Positions 58,701 through 64,000 of a stretch of DNA of 64,000 bases are shown piece after piece. Numbering within the stretch: the first letter of the stretch is position 1; each line of letters begins with the position of its first letter. The position numbers were made by a program, and so were the translations under genes. The DNA is from Glandiceps talaboti (taxonomy: Eukaryota > Hemichordata > Enteropneusta > Spengelidae). The DNA lies in assembly GCF_964340395.1 (NCBI RefSeq), contig NC_135552.1, positions 9,060,994-9,124,993 on the forward strand, given 5' to 3'. The notes below the pieces were generated by a model. The model saw nothing but the letters and a program-made list of their open reading frames with translations. It did no database searches and had not been told where the DNA came from.

Positions 58701-61405
58701 TATGTAAATTTTCATTTACCAATCTGCAATGCCAAGCGGAGCAAATCGGATTTGGACTGACTTGGAGCAATAATTAGGGCAATGTGCAATTAGGAAATTA
58801 GTAATATGCTCTCCTTTTCTGGGGTCCAATTAGTAAATGTGCATAGCTAGGGAGAGTTGGAACAATAACATTACTGGCATGGTAATGACATAGTAGTTTT
58901 CTCTAACATAAGAGGTTTGGATAATGTTTGGCATTTATTGTACAAAGCTAACAAACTGTAGAATGAATACTTATGACATGAGGGCCTACACACTTAGTAA
59001 GTGAATTGTAAGGAAGGAGAGCAATTTAATGAAAAAAAGTACAAACTAGCATGATATTCCTTTTACAGAAGCAAGACATGTTTGAATTGTCTTCGACACA
59101 GTTCATCTATTATTCAAAGTGTGTATTTTTTGTTTTTAAAAGTTCTTACTTTCAGATAAAAAATATCTATGACTAGCTGCTAATGGGTTAATCTGAAAAA
59201 AGTAACATACTTGAAAATGACGAAGCATTCAGAATAATTGCACCGAATAAACATTTGTCAGTATTTTTGAATTACTCTCTTAGGACGACGACCTACAACC
59301 ATCGTTTAAAGTATCATTGTGTATAGATGTATGTGGCTTTGAATCCTGCCCCACATCTAGAGGAACAAGAAGTTGAGATGAAATTTCAAAATCGAAAAAA
59401 GCCACCAACACATTTTGCTTAGTAAATAAGTTAGTGTTTATTGTTATCACTTACATAATTTACATTTGTAATATAATGACACTACTTAATAGACTTTTAT
59501 GTCATTCTAACAGTTGGGGGGGAGGGGGTAATTATTTGCATTAACAACATTTGAGTTTTGATTCCACTAGATGTGGAGAGATTCAGAGTCACGGATAGCC
59601 TCCACACTACACTTTGTATAACAACATCGGCTTTAATTGGGTAATCCAGTGATATACCATAGACAATTTACATCATTTAAATATTGAAATTAGATCCTGC
59701 CCACCCTGATCATCTCTGAATAGCTAGGCAATGATATATAAGTGATAGAATGAATGTCCCCATTAAACACAACTTCAAATTTACCTCCTAGAAAACTCCT
59801 CTCAAGACACGTAATAATCAGTGTATTAAGTTTCTACAACTTCAGATAATAATGATCAGCAGACTTCAAGGCATGAATGCGATATTTATATGGCATTTAG
59901 AATGTTGGAATTGACCTTGAAGATTAGTGTTAGCTTATATCAAACACCAATACATGAATTATAGCACACTGTTAATGATACAAAGGCTTCTGCGACAAAA
60001 ATAGGCCAATGGAAAATGGGATGAAGCCTGCTAGAGTGAAAGGAAATCAGTCATCTGAGTAAAGAGGCTTACGACAATTTATGTTTGTCTAACAAGGGCC
60101 ACAGACGTGAGATCGGATTTACCGTACACAGATGAGTATCTGATTGATTCACGTTATCAATCCACGTTACAAAATAAGGGTGTAGATAACTCAATTTGAA
60201 TGCCTACTGCTGTATTTGCAATGATACGAGAACACTTAGCAATGTCCGTACCTGTACTAAGTTGTAATAAGAAGCCGCTTCACACAGTGCGTGCGAGACT
60301 CTGGAGCTTGTGCCGGTGAACAACATCAAAAGTTGAGGTTTGTTGTAGATGAAGTCGTACAGCATATGAAGGCCTTGGGCCTGATCAGACTGGGAACAGA
60401 ACAAACATAGAGTTTTATTTGGATAGCAGATGCTATAACGTCATTCCTTTAGCTGATACGTACTATCCATGGTATTTGAAAAGTTCGTGTTTTGGGATTA
60501 TGGAAGGGAAAAAAGTTTGTTGGACTTATATACCCCAGAATCATTCATAGAAGCGTGATGTACAATATGACGCCCTTTAAAAATCTCAATAACTATATCG
60601 GAAGTACATGGATATCAAACGATATGCATAGTTCAAGTATCTAATATCAACATATTGACATCTACACGTACAAATACAACTTTGTCGGGAAAACAATGTG
60701 AACATACCATGTACACATATAAATATTCGTAACATTAGACGATTGGTACTATGGACACTCATACAACTGTCTATGATAACATTGAAAGGAAGAATGAAGA
60801 AAGAAGAAAAAAAGTAAAGACTTGTAAAGAACGTTAAAGTGTCATGTGATGCAAAATTTGAATTATTCTGAAATTCAACTTTGCAATCAAATATACAATG
60901 AATTGAATAGGGCATTAATGAGCCATATGTGAAAGCAATTACTCCCAGAAAGGATGCTTATATGTTTTGCTTCTTTTTACCGATAAATTTCTATCAGATG
61001 CATGATACCTAAACATTAACATTAGTACGAATGTGGTTAAGTTGTGTTATTGTTAAAGAATGTACGTGTGAAATGGACATTAAGAACATAAATGTGCATG
61101 TCCGAACAACTAATAAAAACAAGAACTCGGTATTTTGAAATTAAATAGCATTCGATACTCACATCCGTCCGTTTAGTGTAGTTTTGCAACATTACAAGTT
61201 CAAATCCAGGCAAGATATTTGGTTGTCGATTGACGAAATCCAGCGCCTCTTTCGTTCCATGATGTATATCCTCGTTTCCGCCTACAGTAGAGACAGATTC
61301 AATAACACCTCCGATATATAATGTAGTTTTATCAGCAGATAACGGTCGAACGATAGAAATCAATATCAACAGCGATATAACGGTCATTATTGTTTTACAA
61401 CTCAT
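43415..61405 (-). CDS. GABA-B receptor subunit, GABBR2-like (17 exons)
   Basis: Seventeen minus-strand exons join in consistent phase into 785 codons plus stop. A signal peptide (MSCKTIMTVISLLILISIV) precedes the Venus-flytrap domain (about 25-430), seven TM segments (TM1 in exon 10 to TM7 in exon 15) and a short coiled-coil tail. GABBR2-type marks are NLVQVS, KKVAII, GYIGV, FFGITG, SSPLLNNFIAIG, FGALFMKTYRVYAIF, LAWEIRSVQVAALNES and, after TM7, FVPL|IITLRRNPD (human GABBR2 FVPKLITLRTNPD). Class C GPCRs of this type pair as heterodimers at the plasma membrane; GABBR1 binds GABA and GABBR2 couples to G protein. Here several flytrap positions resemble GABBR1 (GTSSRVS; the Tyr of FAYEEMAR), while the RTH histidine is Tyr, so ligand binding is open. 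The tail is far shorter than in vertebrate GABBR2. The start is the ATG at 61405; the upstream reading frame lacks another ATG. Confidence 0.92.
44524..44637 (-). CDS. GABBR2-like exon 16
   Basis: Acceptor CATTTGTAG|ATT; IITLRRNPDEVKTSIMQYQM then SIDRLRNKLDE, start of the C-terminal coiled coil. Donor GAG|GTATGT, phase 0. Confidence 0.85.
45143..45303 (-). CDS. GABBR2-like exon 15 (TM6-TM7)
   Basis: Acceptor ATATTTCAG|GT; RQIALSIYVVALVAFISAPV, then TM7 ending CTAFVPL. Donor TTG|GTAGGT, phase 0. Reading through the donor gives a stop after 14 more codons. Confidence 0.88.
45363..45427. repeat. (ATC)n microsatellite
   Basis: About 21 ATC units in GABBR2-like intron 14, close upstream of exon 15. 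Confidence 0.95.
45545..45690 (-). mobile_element. Penelope-like RT remnant, fragment 1
   Basis: On the minus strand, TEPELHELI followed by a stop repeats part of fragment 2 (KPELHELIQNI). Frame-breaking changes are frequent. An inactive, more decayed copy of the same reverse-transcriptase segment. Confidence 0.55.
46005..46265 (-). mobile_element. Penelope-like RT remnant, fragment 2
   Basis: Minus-strand reading gives FRHDDIFMIFNSTKPELHEL, then RMHRSLKISF, and after two stops LDLEIYRRQK and a degenerate KPTN-like region (LIYKCTQKQQTLFNSHK). This follows the RT order YIDDIFMIW...FHPSIKFTY...VxFLDLxIYKGxRF...DIKTYxKPTN...YLH known from Penelope-like elements. The catalytic motif is changed (YIDD to RHDD) and stops interrupt it, so it is dead. 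Confidence 0.72.
46707..46795. repeat. (ATC)(ACC) microsatellite
   Basis: ATC units followed by ACC units; the poly-Ser/poly-Pro and poly-Asp/poly-Gly ORFs are artefacts. Confidence 0.95.
47090..47990. repeat. ~147-bp tandem satellite, about six units
   Basis: The ATTATGCAAATTATTCATTA block recurs near 47103, 47248, 47394, 47541, 47687 and 47834, a spacing of 146-147 bp. Units carry GTTATGGTTAACGTATGTACT and TTGAAGTATGCA. The outer units are more diverged. Confidence 0.88.
48077..49752. mobile_element. TIR element nested in the HINE-like element, candidate
   Basis: CCGTCTCGCGG (48077-48087) and CCGCGAGACGG (49742-49752) are exact reverse complements, and the inner GGAGGTCAAGCTT (48131-48143) mirrors AGCTTGACCACC (49697-49708), giving imperfect TIRs of roughly 55-67 bp. 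Flanking sequence on both sides reads like the host element (satellite end on the left; GGCTGGCTCAAT-related block and CAGA tract on the right). No transposase ORF and no clear target-site duplication. Confidence 0.5.
48735..48960. repeat. Foldback cluster of a 25-bp motif
   Basis: The motif GTATTCCGATTTTAC occurs near 48759 (and as GTATTCCAATTTTACC near 48820), and its inverse GTAAAATCGGAATACG at about 48853 and 48912. Each is flanked by CCTGACAATC / GATCGTCAGG-type and TAGTTC / GAACTAG-type sequence. The region can fold into alternative hairpins. Confidence 0.75.
49872..49895. repeat. Terminal hairpin of the HINE-like element
   Basis: ACCTCCCGTA and TACGGGAGGT pair perfectly over 10 bp around a CCCT loop (the loop is bounded by the stem ends). 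Confidence 0.8.
49967..50144 (-). CDS. GABBR2-like exon 14 (TM5)
   Basis: Acceptor TTCTTCAG|GAA; SLYWTIGLYIYKCILLLLGV then FLAWEIRSVQVAALNE. Donor GAAA|GTAAGA, phase 1. Confidence 0.9.
50563..50780. mobile_element. Relative of the 216-474 MITE-like element
   Basis: Starts ATAGGGAACTTGCAATCC as in 216-474 and shares ATTATTTGTGGTTA and CATGGCGGG. The right inverted end is missing, so the copy is truncated or diverged. In GABBR2-like intron 13. Confidence 0.5.
51642..51764 (-). CDS. GABBR2-like exon 13 (TM4)
   Basis: Acceptor TTCTATTAG|CGT; RLITGVVAMVTFDMVIAIAW then IVIDPMYDMIRI, matching the AVDPLRR motif region. Donor CAG|GTAAG, phase 0. Confidence 0.9.
51957..52070 (-). CDS. GABBR2-like exon 12 (TM3)
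   Basis: AGPIMLSLGLSLTFGALFMK then TYRVYAIFKIAMKKFKQI. Acceptor ATAATACAG|GCT, donor ATA|GTAAGT, phase 0. Confidence 0.9.
52820..52952 (-). CDS. GABBR2-like exon 11 (TM2)
   Basis: Acceptor CCAACAAG|G; IKISSPLLNNFIAIGCLLLY then the extracellular NFAVQCH with the conserved Cys. Donor CAT|GTGAGT, phase 0. Confidence 0.88.
53198..53348 (-). CDS. GABBR2-like exon 10 (TM1)
   Basis: Acceptor GCTGGTAG|GC; KIPPTDGVEVIHVAALPT, then TM1 (FVLYSIAGLGIVFAVAYLII). Donor AAAAG|GTTAGT, phase 2. Confidence 0.88.
53738..53802. repeat. (TATG)n microsatellite
   Basis: About 16 TATG units in GABBR2-like intron 9. Confidence 0.95.
53898..53981 (-). CDS. GABBR2-like exon 9
   Basis: Acceptor TGTTTCAG|GC; VQDYHIGRFDIAKDMFIWHN. 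Donor CACG|GTGCGT, phase 1. Confidence 0.87.
54237..54300 (-). CDS. GABBR2-like exon 8
   Basis: GPIRYLETGDRVSEVLVEQM, the strand after FFGIT. Acceptor CTTATGAAG|GGA, donor CAAG|GTATG, phase 1. Confidence 0.87.
54420..54611. repeat. (TATG)n / (TG)n / (TACG)n microsatellite
   Basis: TATG units, a TG/CG dinucleotide block, then TACG and TATG units, in GABBR2-like intron 7. Confidence 0.95.
54752..54840. repeat. Dispersed repeat, copy of 7515-7602
   Basis: Same orientation and block order as 7515-7602, ending GCCCCTTAGG in both. In GABBR2-like intron 7. Confidence 0.65.
55131..55361 (-). CDS. GABBR2-like exon 7
   Basis: Acceptor TTTCTGAAG|AAA; FAYDAVITMALALNHSIG to RQLEFFGIT. Donor ACG|GTAAGT, phase 0. 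Confidence 0.9.
55454..55654 (-). CDS. GABBR2-like exon 6
   Basis: Acceptor TATTACAG|GCT; YGQKYVWMLLGWLNIGWYYF, then CTADELITAVDGYIGVKVPP. Donor GTG|GTAAGT, phase 0. Confidence 0.9.
56113..56180. repeat. (ATGT)n microsatellite
   Basis: About 16 ATGT units with one interruption; ends about 16 bp before the donor side of exon 5. Confidence 0.9.
56196..56261 (-). CDS. GABBR2-like exon 5
   Basis: Only 66 nt: NHDARIIITFAYEEMARRIM then CQ, matching DARIIVGLFYETEARKVF of GABBR1. Acceptor TTTCTAG|AAT, donor CAG|GTATG, phase 0. Confidence 0.9.
56467..56577 (-). CDS. GABBR2-like exon 4
   Basis: Acceptor TTCCTTAG|CTA; LMKDLVATLHSKGGYEIL then VEHTESSINPVSQLQSIK. Donor AAG|GTATAT, phase 0. Confidence 0.88.
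56997..57167 (-). CDS. GABBR2-like exon 3
   Basis: Acceptor TTTCAG|GTT; VSATASSMAFSDKSRFPLFL and NFNWKKVAIIFENIEIFTL. Donor CTG|GTAAGA, phase 0. Confidence 0.9.
57168..60251 (-). other. GABBR2-like intron 2
   Basis: A 3.1-kb intron; the flanking exons are contiguous in the protein, so no exon is missing here. A weak similarity links 57640-57770 with 50820-50960 (TTCCATATGGTCT, then TGTAC blocks). Otherwise nothing is recognised. Confidence 0.5.
60252..60389 (-). CDS. GABBR2-like exon 2
   Basis: Acceptor GTTCCCAG|TCT; SDQAQGLHMLYDF, LMLFTGTSSRVS and EAASYYNLVQ. Donor CAG|GTACGG, phase 0. Confidence 0.9.
61163..61405 (-). CDS. GABBR2-like exon 1
   Basis: Signal peptide and first flytrap strand (LYIGGVIESVS, LPGFELVMLQNYTKRTD). 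Donor GAT|GTGAGT, phase 0. Confidence 0.88.
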
Positions 61406-63472
61406 CGTAGCTGCCCCTTCCCTTTCCAACACTATGTGAACCCATGCAAATGCAAACTAATGCAGCTCTATCCAAAGGGAAAGTGATGCTTAAACACCAG
61501 CTACCATTAAACATATATAGTTCTGCCCCCATTAATATTCATCTTTGTCATTATTATGTGAATTTACCTTGCTTGAAAGTAACGTGTGTAGGCGTGTATC
61601 GAGGGAGTATGTATATTGCCATTCTTTGCCGAATGTTTCTCCCTTTATAAATTATACAATAGCCCTTTATGAATGTCAATATGATATTATGTGTTTCAGG
61701 AAAAACACCCCTAGCCCCATCTAAGAATGCTTTTAGTTATTTTTAATGAAGAGTTTTCTTTGTAGTACTATAATGCCATGTTAACTCACATGTGATTTAC
61801 TATGTAAATCAAAGTCACAATGTAGCGCATTAATCTGTACATTAGCCATCCCTTGTATACGACATGATTAGCATGTTACTTTGTTATTAAGTCGAGTTCG
61901 TGTTATACAACGGACAATGCCTCGGGTAATCCAACTGGCGATAATCCTACAATAGAGTATAGGCTCTTTGACATTTTAAGAGGTAGATTTAACATCTCCA
62001 GATATTAAAGGTGAGCTTTTCATAACCTATGCCTTTTAATGTATATATTATGATTTCATTTTTGCTGCATCATAAGTTAACATGTCGTGTATGGATTGGC
62101 ATTGTTAGAGTATTATTGAATTATTATAATTTATTAATATTTTTTAATGAAAAAGTCGAATACTATTACTTTTTTGAATCCCCTTTAGTATTAAAGACAT
62201 GAACATAAGGTAAAATCAGTGGAAGTACTTTCAAAATATATATTACATAAAATGTTTTTATCGTATACTATACTGTTGTAAACATTCTGGTACACTTCTG
62301 CAAATTCTGGTTGGAGAAATGATAGATGACTAGTGTCAATATCGATTTTATAACAGCCAACTCATTGGATATCAAAATAGTTTGTGTTCGAGTTGTGTTT
62401 TCTTCAATCTTGGCTTTGCAAGTGGTGACGAACATTCACGAAAAACCGAACTGCGGTCAGCGAGTGCGCAAAGGGGGGTACGGAATGCAAAGAAATGAAA
62501 TAGTTGCAGTGTGTTTACTGATGCATAACACACATATCTAAAGGAAGTGTTGAAAAGAAAGGTCATGCAAGATAAAACATATTTCCGTTGTAAAATGAAT
62601 AAGTATTCTACGAAAGGAAAGTAGTGCATGTTGTAAACACTTTCACAGTTAGAGTGGAATCTTCGGGCATACTGAGCCTCTTGTTGTGTGCAGAGATATG
62701 ACAATAATAGCCTAGATGGAATTGTACATAAACCAAATCGATTTCAACTAGAACATTTCACCCGAAAGTTCCTCTTGGCAAAACGACTGATATAGTTCTT
62801 TAGTGGCTGTAAGGGTATTACCACATGTGATAAAAAAAGATTACAAACCGCTTCACAGCTTAACATTGTCAGAGACGTTTTCAAGCACTCCACTCATTAA
62901 ACACATATTTCCTATTCATGTGAATTAACATTATTAGGTCCTAGTCCTGGTTTTGGTAGCGAGTTGATTGGTGTTTGGCGTAGTGCGTAGGGGAAGGCAA
63001 CCATTTCCATAGAGTATATTCAAAATACAACGGATTTCGATTTAGTAACACAAGCACCCAAGATAGTAACAACGTGTTTTGTCGTTGTTTGAACCGCGTT
63101 AACGTAAACGTTGGATCAGCGGTAAAAATCAAACTGTACAACTTCAATGATTATGATCAATAAAACCAATGTATACAAGTTGTCTATTACATTGCACACG
63201 GTTTATTACACGTCGATCATTCTAGAAATCAAATCAAACTCATGTAATTCTATACTTGAATTTTTATTAACACGAAATACGTTTGAACAGTGAAACCTGA
63301 AAACTCAAATTTTGTCAACATACAGAGAATAGCGACTACTAGTGTATTCATGGTTGTAATGGTGTAAATTGAATTAAGTATAAAATGAGTTCACTTCCCG
63401 TTGTGTTCAGTCTGGGCGGGGGGGGGGGGGTCACGACATTAATATCTAATATCATATATGTACAAACACTAA
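61406..63472. other. Upstream of GABBR2-like gene, no gene seen
   Basis: It probably contains the promoter and 5' UTR of the GABBR2-like gene. ORFs are short and featureless. A run of about 12 G near 63418 is the only low-complexity landmark. Confidence 0.45.
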
Positions 63473-63802
63473 AATACATATAAAAAAACTGGTAAGGCGT
63501 ATCTAATTCGATCCAACCCAGATAAATATTTATTGGATTCTTTAGGACGACATAGAAAGTCTTCAGTGGTCCATGCTGATTTACCGGTTTTGGAAAAGCA
63601 TTATCGTAATAAAGTACCGCCCAAGCTTGATATCGCATTTAAAACTTTTCAATCGATCATCAATATAGAAACTAGTAACTTAACTGCAGCATCTGTTGTA
63701 GGCAAGCATCCTGGTCGAAAACAACCCTACACGTTATCAAATAAAAAAGCCAAGTACTACCGACAAACAATGTGTTACCTCACAACAAGCAAACGACGGT
63801 GA
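63473..63802 (+). other. Unrecognised basic open reading stretch
   Basis: About 109 codons open between stops, without an early ATG. It includes SSVVHADLPVLEKHYRNKVP, then AASVVGKHPGRKQPYTLSNK and a basic end (YYRQT...TSKRR). Composition looks protein-like and DNA- or RNA-binding-like, but I recognise no family. It could be an exon or the coding part of a transposable element truncated by the window edge. Confidence 0.3.
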
Positions 63803-64000
63803 CGCTACTGCAGTGAACACCATGGCCACAACTCTACCGTTGGAAAAAAACTCGGCAACACCAAATTATACCAGTAGCCCGGGTTTTTTTCAGCCGGTTA
63901 TGTATCCGTACTATCCATACCAGTACCCCTGGTATACATCGCCAAATATTGTCCTGTGGTACCAGACACCTGCTACTCGTTCACAACCCCAGGCTATCAG
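63705..64000 (+). other. Second open frame reaching the window end
   Basis: In the next frame, overlapping the previous stretch, codons stay open to the edge. An ATG at 63822 starts MATTLPLEKNSATPNY, followed by a Tyr/Pro/Trp-rich part (YPYYPYQYPWYTSP). A frameshift between the two stretches, or overlapping ORFs, would explain the layout. Function unknown; partial at the right edge. Confidence 0.3.

Overview
The window is nuclear DNA of an animal, AT-rich and full of microsatellites. Coding exons are split by GT-AG introns, no bacterial signals are present, and all recognisable proteins are metazoan: TRIM-NHL ubiquitin ligases, a GM2-activator-like lipid-binding protein, a class I ARF GTPase and a GABA-B receptor. 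Tandem TRIM2/3-type genes, a GM2A-like gene and a GABBR2-like gene, together with this repeat style, suggest a marine invertebrate (hemichordate, cephalochordate, echinoderm or lophotrochozoan). The sequence alone does not let me choose between them.

Layout. 1-8.3 kb holds no gene I recognise, only repeats: a small inverted-repeat element, a ~1 kb repeat 'R', a 158-bp tandem duplication and microsatellites. From 8.3 to 27.7 kb three single-exon TRIM genes lie on the minus strand: A (8279-10501, complete RING, B-boxes, coiled coil, filamin, NHL), B (15149-16405, ends before the filamin domain) and C (26246-27655, ends just after the filamin domain). Between B and C a four-exon GM2-activator-like gene runs on the plus strand (18488-24803). 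A second copy of R at 12.7-13.6 kb lies at the same distance 3' of TRIM B as the first does of TRIM A, which suggests tandem segmental duplication. A decayed LINE is at 11.4-11.75 kb.

From 29.2 to 42.6 kb a four-exon ARF1-like gene (32768-38092, 181 aa, complete) is bracketed by two nearly identical ~2.02-kb non-coding elements with 134-bp terminal inverted repeats, in opposite orientation (29246-31264 and 40592-42611). The right one has a perfect 10-bp target-site duplication.

From 43.4 to 61.4 kb the minus strand carries a complete GABBR2-like gene that I reconstruct as 17 exons with consistent splice phases (785 aa: signal peptide, Venus flytrap domain, seven TM segments, short coiled-coil tail). 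Its introns hold two Penelope-like reverse-transcriptase remnants and a ~2.95-kb element built like a Helentron-derived non-autonomous element (inverted ends, ~147-bp tandem satellite, CAGA microsatellite, terminal hairpin). A second inverted-repeat element is apparently nested in it. The last 2.6 kb has no recognised gene; an unrecognised open stretch runs to the window edge.

The genes are not functionally linked in an obvious way: protein ubiquitination (TRIM), lysosomal lipid handling (GM2A-like), Golgi vesicle traffic (ARF) and neurotransmitter signalling (GABA-B). I found no RNA genes and no CRISPR arrays. Exon boundaries were read by eye from splice consensus, reading phase and family alignment from memory.
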